64,000 bases of DNA from Astrocystis sublimbata (lineage: Eukaryota; Ascomycota; Sordariomycetes; Xylariales; Xylariaceae): assembly GCA_022453515.1 (NCBI GenBank), contig JAJNNY010000038.1, positions 287,632-351,631 of the forward strand. Reading direction: 5' to 3'. The notes under the pieces are model-generated. The model worked only from the letters and a program-made list of their open reading frames with translations. It was not told the origin of the DNA and did no database searches. Both the position numbers and the translations under genes were made by a program. Positions 11,402 to 22,908 of the stretch are shown piece after piece (positions within the stretch are counted from its first letter, which is position 1; the number at the start of each line of letters is the position of its first letter).

Positions 11402-12988
11402 ATGACGGCCAACGTGTCCCAACTCGTATCGGGCAAGATCCAACTATCCCCTTGGGCTACTCCTGGTTATACGCATGCCGTGAGCCTGACGCAAGAAAGC
11501 GCAGACAGAACCTCCGAGCTGCTCACAATTAACCATACTTTGTACCACACAAGGTGGAAAGCTACCTTCCACAGTAGGCTTACCTACACTAAACAGTCAC
11601 CACCAAGTGTTCCGACTAATGCCAGAACCTAGATCATATAGTTCACCACCTCCTGGCCCTCTGGGCGCTAGGAGCCTCTCCGGTCGAGATACAGGACATG
11701 TGGGACTTGAATCAACCATATCAGTCCCTCATGGAGCGATCCGATGGGGCCGTGGACGCACGAAGACAACTGAATCTCAAAGAATCGGCGGTCTTTGACG
11801 ATTGTCTCGGAAGAGATGATCATTATGTAGACTTCTTGAAGTATTTCAAAGAGGAGATCGCCGAGAGGGACGTACCAAGCGTCGTCAGAGAGTACGTGCT
11901 CAAGGGTGACGAGCGAGCGAATGATATTTTCTGTCGCATGTACACAGGTGCGTAACAGTCTAGCAGGTATTGACATTATTACTATCGCCTCCGAGGAATT
12001 TAGATTAATTAGTGCAATTGTAGATCTCGTGCATCCCATGATCCATCTGGGATGCGCTCTTGAGTTCGACCAGCCGGATCTAGTCGCAGAAGCTCTTGCA
12101 GCAGCCTGCATTCACGATAACTGGCCTAAAGCGTTTCTGTTACCAGCAGAGGAGTATGCCCGGTCGAATATGGAAGGACTTCCATCCAAATCGCTTCTTC
12201 AACTGCTCGAAAGCCTGCGCGCCGATCCAGAGATCGCCTCAGCAGTCAAGTCCTCGGACCCATTCAACAAGATACCGGACGGGTTCCTCAAGCGCGTCAG
12301 TGCTACCAAACTCGCGTCCTTTCTTGGTAAGTTTCGCGTGGAAGCGACAGAAAAGGACTGCCGGCACAAGATGGCCGAGATGATGCACACCTGTGCGTAC
12401 ATGACCGGCGCGGCGCAAAGGCCGAGCAAACTCGAGGCGGTTGATTTCGTCCTCCTGCATAGCGCTACACTGACTGTCTTCTATCCGGCCATCCTCTCCC
12501 TCGATTGGCTTTCAAACATGGAGAAGGCCCGCCTGATCGAGGCCAAGGCAAGAGTCGATGCCGTCATGTATGCTGGCTCTGGATGTCCGGCACTATATCC
12601 CAGGCGCATCATTGAATATACACCACGACACCCGAGAGATGGTTGGCCCGAGCTCTTCCACCGCTCTATCGTCTACCGAGATGAAGGGCACGCAGCGAAG
12701 TTGATCCGAGCGCTTTTTGGTTTAGAGCGACTCGAGGATCCGACCCCCGACTTCCCCATCACGAAAGAAGAGTTTCTCAAGATCGCGCACATGGCGATGG
12801 ACTCCATCGAGCGTACACAGGAGCCAGATGGTAATAAGGTAATACCGAATGATGTGGCTGAAGCTGTGGTGAATCGTGTGGGATTTGGAGGCGAGATGGT
12901 CGTTGGCAATATGGCGCGGTGGGTGTTTTATGGTGGATTGGACAGTTCGTGGAATTACGTTCCTAATTCGGACGGTCTTCATTTTTAA
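11402..12988 (+). CDS. Questin oxidase-like / AflY-family Baeyer-Villiger-type oxidoreductase (DUF4243)
   Basis: Three-exon model 11402-11573, 11633-11947, 12024-12988, giving 483 aa, which fits the family. Both splice choices are confirmed by rebuilding conserved motifs across the junctions: FHNHIVHHLLALWALGA at residues 56-72 and YTDLVHPMIHLGCALEF near 161-177. The downstream LLHSATLTVFYPAI and the C-terminal GWPELF...RDEGHAAKL blocks also match. Known members (AflY/HypX in aflatoxin biosynthesis, GedK questin oxidase) carry out oxidative ring opening of anthraquinone-type polyketides without flavin-binding motifs. Its position between the PKS/MDR pair and an MFS exporter suggests a post-PKS oxidation step. 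The substrate is unknown, and a tetraketide-type benzaldehyde would be an unusual one for this family. Confidence 0.9.
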
Positions 12989-13985
12989 AACAATGAAAGT
13001 CTCCAGATGAGCTCGACGCTGTCGCATTACTTTCCCAGCATCTCTCGCTAATGGATAGGTGCTTGGAAATCCATAACGCCGTCGCAGTAGTCACACCTAG
13101 GGTTGCTTCGTTTTGAATATCGTTTCAGTAATTCAATATTTGATATAAATCCCCAGGACCGAATTTCGTTATGAAATGATTTAAGCTCCCCGAGAAACGA
13201 GTTTTCCGAGCCGACGGGGCTATGACAACTATACGCATCTCCTAACTTGGTCAGGACAATCCAACGTAAATCGCCTCCCCGGCGAGCCCGGCCCCCTCTT
13301 TCAGCAATACAAGCGATTTAAACAGCGTTTCGATTGAAGTAAGTTTAAAATTGTGTGACTTATAATCAATTTCCCGGGGGTGTGTAATCCATGCTAATTA
13401 TTGCCTCAACCATAAGGTGCAGCTCCTAACTAACGAGTTCCCACAAGTTCAACTTTGCGGAGAAGGCCTATCTAAAATCAACAAGTAGCTTTACGTTCAT
13501 CGGGGTATCATTTGGCTCAGATCGGACAATATCGAGCTCCGAGTCAGTCTCGGCGTTATGGGCCTGTTTGTGCGGCCTCTCGGGAATCAAAGACCCTGCA
13601 TCATTGGCCGGAGGACATCTCTGCAGACAAGGGACGTGAAAGATTGGTATCTGATTGTCGCAGAGCAAAACATGAAGTTCAGCCCCATACTAGTATACAA
13701 ACGGGCATACGGGAATAGGAGTATATCCATTATGTCCGCTTAGTCTAGGTATAAATGCCATACACTGTTGTTTTTTCTCACTCTGCCATCTTGCGTTGCT
13801 TGGATCTGTAAATTGCATACTAGTAATGACTTACTACGGAGATAGGTACCTTGCCAATACTACAGCTCAACACGTGTTTTTTCCCTTCTCTTGAATTCCA
13901 ACACTGCCACCCTAGTCTACACGAAGGCCTGGCGGTTTGCTAAACAGATCTGGCGACCACCGAGGGCTCTGACTTCCAACGATCC
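12989..13985. other. Intergenic region upstream of the MFS transporter
   Basis: About 1 kb between two plus-strand genes. Short overlapping frames around 13468-13743 on both strands have no recognisable motif. I see no gene; the 3' part presumably holds the MFS promoter. Confidence 0.5.
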
Positions 13986-15804
13986 TTGCTAGAAACACCA
14001 GTCGGTGCGATGGCGTCAGATCCGAAGAAAGCGCAAGGCACAGGCACTGAACAGGCCGCCGGAAAAGAGATGTTCGATCAACAAGGGGACGGTAACGTGT
14101 ATTCACAGCACAATGGCTCTAGATCAAACGTAGGGTCAAACGGGGAGCAAAAGCACGAAGCCAAGCCGGAAGATGACCGTGCCAAGAGCCGGTCTCCGGG
14201 GTCCGCCTCCGCCCACATTCCGAGACCGATTCTCCGGTCTGAACGCCGTGGGTTATTGGGACGCCTCGCTCTCATTCCCGAGGTGGAAAATCCGTACGAG
14301 TACAAGAGTGGTACCAAGTGGCTGATGACGTTCATCGTCGCCTTCGCGGCTGCCACGTCGTCCACCGGCACCTCTATCTTCTATCGTGAGTTGCCCAATT
14401 AATTAGTTATTACTACTAGCCGACGAACCGAGAGCGAAGAGGGTTGTCCATTTGCCTCATAAGCTGATCAAGCACGTAGCCGCTCTATCTGTGGTGGCCA
14501 GAGATCTGAACACTACTCAAGCTGTCGCAAACCTGTCGCTGGCGTTTTACTTGCTTGCAATGGCTTTTACGCCCCTCTGGTGGTAAGTCGGCCTGTGAGG
14601 GGTGCCGTCTGGCATTTCCCGAATCGAACAAACCATTACTAAAAAGCAAAGTAGGTCCGCATGGTCTGAAGTTTTAGGACGAAGGACCATATATATCCTA
14701 TCGTTTTTCCTCTTCGCTGTCTTCTCGGTGATTAGCGCTGTAAGCGTTAACATCGCAATGCTCATCGTTTTCCGGGTGCTTACGGGCGGTGCCTCGGCTT
14801 CAGTGCAAGCAGTAGGTGCTGGTACTGTAGCTGACATATGGGAACCAAAGGAACGTGGAAAAGCCATGGGAATATTCTATCTAGGGCCGCTCTGTGGCCC
14901 CGGTATTGCACCAATCATCGGAGGGGCCTTGACGCAAGCCTTCGGCTGGAGGAGCACTTTATGGTTCCTTGTAATCTTCGCAGGCGTTCTATTCCTACTG
15001 ATCTTGTTCTGTCTCCCGGAGACACTGGGTAGACGCCCGTCCCCCGAACCTGAAAGCAACCCGCAAGGAACCAAGAAATTTGGCGTAATTATCAAGCGTT
15101 TTATAGACCCTTTCAAGGTGCTCGCTCTCCTGCGCTACCCGCCCATCATTATCTCTGTCTTCTCGGCGGCCATCGCCTTCGGCTCACTCTACGTCGTCAA
15201 CATTTCGATTGAGACCGTATTCTCTGTTCCGCCGTACAATTTCACCACCATCGAAGTAGGACTTCTTTATCTTGCACCAACACTAGGCTACGCGTTAGCC
15301 TCGGTTCTGGGCGGGCGCTGGATCGACTTCATTATGCATCGCGAGGCAGAGAAAGCGGGCCGATATGATCCCGACGGCAAGTTAGTGTACCTTCCCGAAG
15401 ATCGCATGAAGGAGAACATCTGGCTCGCCTCGTCGCTGTATCCGGCCGGCATGATCTGGTACGGCTGGACGGCTGATAAGGCAATACATTGGATTGTACC
15501 CACCATCGCCACCTTCTTCTTCGGTATCGGCAGCATGCTTGTTTTCGGTGCGGTTACGACGGTGCTCACAGAGTTTACGCCTAAGAAAGCTTCTAGCGGT
15601 GTTGCTGTGAACAACTTCATGCGAAGCACCATCGCTACTATCGGCGCTGTTGTCACAGAACCTCTTGTTCGTGCCATAGGCGCTGGCTGGACATGCACAG
15701 CTATTGGGTTATTTGCGTTCGTGGCGGGCAACGGGGCTATCCTTGCACTTAAGACCTGGGGGCCCCAGTGGAGGGTCAAGATGGACAAGAAGCTGAACTC
15801 TTAG
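13986..15804 (+). CDS. MFS transporter, DHA1 (drug:H+ antiporter-1) type
   Basis: Twelve-TM major facilitator protein likely exporting the cluster product or conferring self-resistance at the plasma membrane. Exons 13986 (or 14010)-14385, 14480-14582, 14655-15804. The start at 14010 gives 542 aa and that at 13986 gives 550 aa. Joining exons 1 and 2 recreates IFYPALSVVARDLNTT, the typical end of TM1 and following loop; exon 3 continues with the loop 2-3 motif SEVLGRRTIYI. TM4 carries FRVLTGGASASVQ, TM5 GPLCGPGIAPIIGG, and TM6 is followed by LPETLGRR. A hydrophilic N-terminal tail of about 100 residues and a central loop after TM6 are usual for the polyamine/drug branch. Its start context is ambiguous, otherwise the model is firm. 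Confidence 0.9.
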
Positions 15805-16286
15805 ATGCGGACTCATACCCATGAAAGAAGTAATTACTCGTCATGTGTTGGACTTGCTCATACCAACTGAGCCAATATAAAGAGGGAACTATTGTACATC
15901 ACGGCAGAGATGCCTGCATAGCTCGGGTGCATTTATTCGCCCATGTGTCAGTGACCGACCAATCCTGGACGCTAGTAGCGGTCAGTAGACGTCTTCTTTC
16001 TGCTACTCGATACCCTGACGTAAGTCCGTCATCATATTGTACAGCTGGGAAGTATCGAAATTTTGAGATGACTATATCACAACGAATACGCATATTAGCC
16101 TATCAACTCCTACCCAAAAGCTCCAGCTTCAATTGAGAATCAGGACAACAACAACAACAACAAATATTGAGACGAAAATCAATTTATAATATTAGGCAAG
16201 AGGATCTAAAAGGATCGTCGGGGCAGTAACTACATCCAATTGGCCATTCACTAGTTTTGTCAATCCTTTCTTATAGCCAGCAACGC
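15805..16286. other. Convergent intergenic region with (ACA)n
   Basis: 3' flanks of the MFS gene (plus) and the DUF1996 gene (minus). It holds a short ACA trinucleotide run at about 16145-16163. Nothing else recognised. Confidence 0.6.
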
Positions 16287-17819
16287 TCACGAACCAATTA
16301 TCAATTTCACATGCCCGGGAGCTTCTCTAGCCCTGTGGTGAGAGGTCAGCAAACAAATCCAGACACAGAGAATTCCTGGACACCTACATCCATCGGTCAC
16401 TTCGCCAACCATGTCTTTAACAGTGCATTTGTTGGCAGTTGCCATCTGCTGCTTCTGGAGAGCGCCACATCCATCATAGAAGCACTCGGACTTATCCATG
16501 GCGCGCTGAAGGGCGTCGCCTTTCCAGCCGAACATGTAGTCTGCGTGATTGCCCGGCCCGTTGACGCCCTCGAAGCTCCATACGAAGGGGTTCTTAGCTC
16601 CTGATTGCCACACTAAAAACGTTGTAGGTTAGAGATCAGTCATCTCGTATGGGTGTATATATACTGGGATTTGGTCGATTGTGCCAGGGAGGACTTATGT
16701 AATTTGGAGCACGTACAGCTGTTAAACTTGGACGTGTCCCAAACAGTCTCGTATGTCACCTGGAGTCAAATGTTAGCCGCTGTTTGGTCAAAGGCTCGCG
16801 ACAAGTCGTAGAGTAATGAGTGAAAGTTAACTACCTGTGGCATCCGGACGGGATGAGATGCCGGGCAAGCAGGTGCGGCGACAAATCCATCCATAGTGAT
16901 GGTGTTGTACATGTGTGATTGGTGGTCGGGACTGTCGAGGTCCTTCCCGTTCCAGCATCTAGGCGCAGTTAGAATGATACAATCACTTTACAACTTCTAG
17001 CAAGGGGACACTAACGCAGGGAAGTGGTTGGAAACGAAGATTCCCCCAGCGCAAGGTGTGGTTGGGAAATCGGGCATTTCCCGGCCCCTGCCACCACCGG
17101 CAGATAAACATTGATATCGTAACCCGACATGCGCAGCACCGGTGTTTGTCGGACTACCAACGGTCATCCGAAAGCCCTAGTAGCCGCATTAGCGTCCTCG
17201 AATTCCACCCGTGAATGATACGAGTTGGGCGAAGTTGCTTACTGGTGGGAATGTTTTCACGGGATTTCTGGCGATCGTGTCCCTTATGAGATCGTTCTGT
17301 GTGTAGTAGACAGTAATACCGCCTATTGTTCCCGAGTATCCGTCCAGGTTCCCAGGGTTAACGGGTTTGACAGGTACTCTGTGGTAGGAGCCATTCTGTG
17401 GATGCTTGAAGTACAGACTAGCATTGCAGTTGAGTTAGCTAGTTGTGTCTGAAGTGTAATCAGTTGCCCATGTTGATTGATCGAGCTTTCGGGTATGTTG
17501 ACACGCGAATTGAACAATTGAAGCTTGAAGGTATTGGCGTTGCAAATCACAGCAACATTTTGACTCACGTTGCTGTCCAGTAATTGCTGAGATCTTCCGG
17601 AAACTCGCAGGTGGTGCAAGTAGCTCGTTCGGACACATCGCCTGTCATGGTGGCATTGAACGCGTTTCCACCAACGATATGGTGGACATGGGCAGACGGG
17701 TTAGAGCCCGGCTGAACAACGGGATCAAGTCTTTGAAGCGTGAGCGTTGAGCATTGGAAACGAAGCCCAGCCTGGACTTGGACGACGAGCGCGAGGACAC
17801 CGGCAGAAATCCCCTTCAT
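16287..17819 (-). CDS. Secreted DUF1996-domain protein
   Basis: Six-exon minus-strand model: 17819-17569, 17417-17243, 17176-17016, 16958-16835, 16759-16717, 16612-16287, giving 359 aa. It begins with a probable signal peptide (MKGISAGVLALVVQVQAG) followed by the DUF1996 opening LTLQRLDPVVQPGSNPSAHV. Conserved blocks are rebuilt over each junction: LYFKHPQNGSYHRVPV, FPPGFRMTVGSPTN, FPACWNGKDLDSPDHQSHM, CPASHPVRMPQVTYE, and HADYMFGWKGDALQRAMD near the C terminus. Members are extracellular or wall-associated fungal proteins of unknown biochemical function, sometimes carrying WSC domains; none is seen here. The C-terminal tail after the cysteine-rich segment is short. It could be the edge of the cluster or unrelated to it. 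Confidence 0.88.
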
Positions 17820-19025
17820 GTTGACGGTAGATGCAATATTGGACTCTTTATGCTAGCACATGCATCAAAACGTGACAGTTGCAGATTTGTAGAGGGCAGC
17901 GAGCAGCGGGCAGCGGGCAACGTCAAGTCTGTCAAGTTCTATCTGGCACCTTATATCTACAAGTTCCGATGCTTAATGGTGGTTTTCCGTTTTCTGTTGC
18001 GAAGTGCCTCGCCCAGGCCACCTTGTTATTGGCCAGAAATGAGATAACAAGTTCAATTGTTGGAACTGTTGAAGTACGGAATGATAGCAGCGGCGCTTCG
18101 TAGAGCCCACGGCACATTGTGTGCAAATCAGCTTAGACTTTGATTATCCGGATGATTATCCAGCTATATGGAGAGTCCGCCATCCAGGTGATTGTTACTA
18201 TATATATTGTCGGTGTGTGATGTAGCCAACGAGCATGACTGTCGGCAAATGTCTGTCCAACTTTGATTGGTAAGAGTAGTGTTCAGTGTCGGTCAACCTG
18301 ACCTCGCTAGGGGGAGATGCGTCCACGATGCCGACGTTTATAGTACCTGGTGGGAGGTCGATAGGTTTCCAAAGTGCATGGCCCAAGTCGACTCTGCAGT
18401 CGACGCTTGCCACTATCACCTCATGATCCCAGACACTGACACCTAAGTTCCATGTATATACTCAGGTAAGTTCCAACTTGCGGAACGAGAGAAATGTATT
18501 AGTACTGCCGAGCTGCTAGCATCTGGCTCGTCTGGAGGCAGCTTTAGACGGTGGCTGAGCTGTGGCGTAGGCACTCGACTACCCTGCCGGCCTGCTTCCC
18601 CACTAGGTCGGAATAGGCAATGCCTAAGACCTAAATGTAGGCCCGTAGGGTACCTGAGCTCGCCTGAGCACGTCCTAAAATGACGTGGGCAGCAGCAGCC
18701 CGTCAAGATGCGAACTCACGCGACGCCCAAGTCTTCCATCCCTTGCTCATGCCAGGCGCCCGTCCAACCTGAACAGCAATGTTGAAAGCCGATGCGTCTC
18801 TCCTCTCAACGTTTGCAAGAAACCTGACGTGATACCCATTGGGCGCACTGCCATATTACGTCATTCCTTGTGCGCCGCTGCAGTTTCACCAGGACAGAGA
18901 AGAAGGGGGGGAAAAAGGCTTTGTTTGTTCGCGCCTGGCGTGTGCCTCATTGCTCCCACTTTCGCACACATCCCTCGCGTCGCCTTTGGAACACCCACGA
19001 ACCCCCCTAGGCCAACACATGCACA
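17820..19025. promoter_or_regulatory. Divergent intergenic region DUF1996 / ELF1
   Basis: 1.2 kb between divergent genes. The right third is C/T-rich, as expected of an ELF1 leader. A short imperfect repeat of AGCGGGC lies near 17895-17925. Open frames at 18443-19032 are not recognised as genes. Confidence 0.5.
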
Positions 19026-19650
19026 ATGGTAAGCGTCGAGAGCGCATCTTCATATGTCTGGAGAGTAGACCACGTATACTAATGACCGTGCCGTGCGCTT
19101 GTAGGGTAAACGCAAGAGTGCGCGGAAACCGCAGGGCCCCAAGAAGGTGCGCAGCCCCGAGACTCGTATCCCACCGCCCGACGAGCGACCGAGCAGCATT
19201 CCCTTATTGACAAAATCCCACTACAGCGCGAAGGACTGGCGAAAGAATTCACCTGCCTGTTCTGCAACCACGAGAAATCTGTACATGTCAAGCTAGACAA
19301 GAAAGCGGGCGTGGGCGACCTATCCTGCGCCGTGTGTGGTCAGCAGTTCCAATGTCGCATCAATACCCTAACAGAAGCCATCGACGTCTTCAGCGATTGG
19401 GTTGATGCCGCAGGTATGTCAAGCATCCACCAGCATTACACCGCCGGGCGAACCTTGGGGAAGGGGGTGCTGCTAACACACGTGCCCAGATGCCGTAGCT
19501 AAAGAGGCGGCGAACGACAAATCCTCCGGTCCGGCTTCGTATGGACGTGCCGGTACTCGAGCACCAATCAGAGACCGCGAGATCGAAGACCAAGACGATG
19601 AGCGGAGATACCAGGGCGAGGGCATTATTGATGACGAGGATGACTATTGA
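19026..19650 (+). CDS. ELF1: Transcription elongation factor Elf1 (zinc-ribbon)
   Basis: Conserved elongation factor that travels with RNA polymerase II and helps transcription through chromatin. Four-exon model: 19026-19028, 19105-19146, 19227-19413, 19490-19650, giving 130 aa. The first coding exon is just the ATG. The protein starts [15 protein letters not shown], then [20 protein letters not shown] and [20 protein letters not shown], giving zinc ligands Cys25, Cys28, Cys49 and Cys52, followed by the signature VYSEWVDAADAVAKE in the form [15 protein letters not shown]. The C-terminal 40 residues are acidic (ending DDEDDY), as in fungal homologues. All junctions restore family sequence, so the model is strong despite the tiny first exon. 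Confidence 0.95.
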
Positions 19651-19970
19651 TTATTTGACTTCACGTCTGTGTCGCTCTCCCCCCCCCCCCCCCCCCTCCG
19701 CGACTCTTCTGCGACTCGCTTTTCTCCCACCAACATTCGCCCGTCTAGATCAACCACATCCTCAAGCTGAGAACTTCGCAGCACAACTCCATAGGGGTTT
19801 TTTGCTGTTCCTAGCCTATTTCGGGGGCGTGCTACTTGTGTCACTCGCGTGACCTATATTAAGGATGTATCCTAAGCTGTACGGCTCATCAGAAAAGATG
19901 CCTGCTAGCAACTCGATCATGACGTTCGGCCGCAGGAGTCTGTCTACTTGCGCATCTTTAAAGCAGCTAG
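19651..19970. other. Convergent 3' flanks ELF1 / FUR1
   Basis: Contains an 18-base poly(C) run at 19679-19696, 29 bases after the ELF1 stop, probably in its 3' UTR. The rest is unremarkable. Confidence 0.6.
19679..19696. repeat. Poly(C) tract, 18 nt
   Basis: Uninterrupted C run just downstream of the ELF1 stop codon, likely transcribed in its 3' UTR. Confidence 0.95.
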
Positions 19971-21040
<1,070 letters not shown>

Positions 21041-22908
21041 GGTATGCGATCGAGGTGAGAAATTGGGAATCCTAAAGGAAGCTTTGTGCTTGGTGAAGGG
21101 CGAGGACAATCAAGGGTCGAGTCTGAAAAGTGATAAGTGTACGGTTCATAATGGGTTTTATTCTGGTGATCTGTCGGGGACCTCCGACCAAGCTTTGTAA
21201 AGGTATCTTTGAAGAGCAAGCCACGTCTACCTAGGGTACCTACAGGTAGGTAGGTTATGTAGGTTATGTGGAGGTGACCTCAGCGTGAAGAGGAGAGAAG
21301 GGTCCGCAGACGGCTGGCAGGTGCGGGATGCGAAGCTACTGAGATTATGTAGGCATTCACGCTCACCTCATGAGGCGCACGGCTGGACTGGAGAATGCAA
21401 CCTTGAACCTTGGAACTCTACCTAATCAGAGACGCTGAAGTACATTCATAAATACCACCAGCTGGAGGTGGGTGATCAGATCAGAGTTGGACTGCTACCC
21501 AGACGAGATAGTATTCCAGTCTGTTACCTTTGGCTTATGTAGGTGTAGGTACCTTACCGACTCTTATCAACCAGTTTTAGGTAATAGGCTAGATACCTCA
21601 TCGTGGGTAAGGAAGTATGTACCTCTATCAGCCATCTGTCTAACACCAAGGGAGTTAGACAATTCTGGCGTGTCTGGGCTACACCTCAATGGAATATCCG
21701 AGCCAAAGGAAGGTAGACGACCCCGCTCTTGACAATGCTGCCGCTCGATTTATCTCCAAAGGCATCTAAGATAATGGGTCTTTCCCATTGCCTATAATTG
21801 CCCTTGTTTACATTCGGGTCCCAAACTTTAATGTTGGAAGTAATATCGCAAATGGGGGTTCCAAACTTACACCGTATCTAATCATGGATATCGGTATACA
21901 CAAATTTGTACTCTATTATACACATCATGGATATAATCATGATGCCAACAACTTGAATGTGCACCTATAGGCACCAGCTTACCGTACCTAGCCCGTGGAG
22001 GTAACATTAACTGTCCAGTGTAGTTGAGTGCAGGTAGATGTCGACCCGGACACTTAATGTTACCCCCTCGTGCCTAGGTTAGGTAGGTACCCAGGTAGGT
22101 ACCCGCTAGGTGGTAGGTACTGCCACAGGCATGGATCCGTTCGATTGGGACTGGGATGGCAGGGATCTTGAGGGCAAGTACCTAGGTATCTACAGTGCCT
22201 TCCAAGGTTCTTTGCGCCCAGCTTCCTTCAAATCACCAAGCCACAAGCCCGTACCTGACATAGGGCCTTTATGCTGTCGCGGTCTATTTACCTAGTACAC
22301 GCTGACTCGGGTATATGCTCAACATCAACACCACCGTCGCCAGCCACCAGTTGCACTCACTTCCTTCTGCCGTCTCACAACCTCCAATCTACTACAACCT
22401 ACAACCTACATTGCATTGCAATCAGCATGCGCTGCACGTCCATGCCGTAACCTGGACACATACCTAATCTATCGGGATCTCATTTTCTTTGTACAGCAGA
22501 CTACTTTCGACATAGTAGGTTTGTTTCACTTGCCTCCGTCCCGCCAGCACCCAGAAGCTCCGTGCTGCTTATTTAGTCGCGATCCACCCCCGGCACACGC
22601 TCCAGCCCTCCCGCTCCTCCCAATCCATCCGCCGTCGCTCACTTTCAAACATAGCCGCATCAACAATACAGTCCCTGCCCAACCCCGAGTGCACGTGGCC
22701 ATTCGCGGTTGCCGTCGTACTCGGGCCGTCTACTTCCTACTCCAGACTCTCGGCTTGCGATCCATCACCTTCCACGCCGCCTGCTGTTTCCGACCTGTTC
22801 CTCCGACTCCCGCTCCCCTATGCGCTACGAGGCCATTAAGATGAGGCGTCCCTGACCCAAGCAATTTCGAAGTACAAGTCCCACAACGTCGCTTTCATTC
22901 CAGTCTGC
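21041..22908. promoter_or_regulatory. Divergent intergenic region FUR1 / WAPL-like gene
   Basis: 1.9 kb without a recognisable gene. TAGGTAGG-type repeats occur at about 21231-21265 and 22076-22117. The last 500 bases are strongly C/T-rich, ending in the leader of the WAPL-like gene; the 142-codon frame at 22416-22844 is proline/cysteine-rich and looks like a compositional artefact of that leader. Confidence 0.5.

Noticed and set aside
22416..22844. 142-codon plus-strand frame upstream of the WAPL-like gene
   Set aside because: Proline/cysteine/arginine-rich, in a C/T-rich leader; looks like a composition artefact of the 5' UTR.
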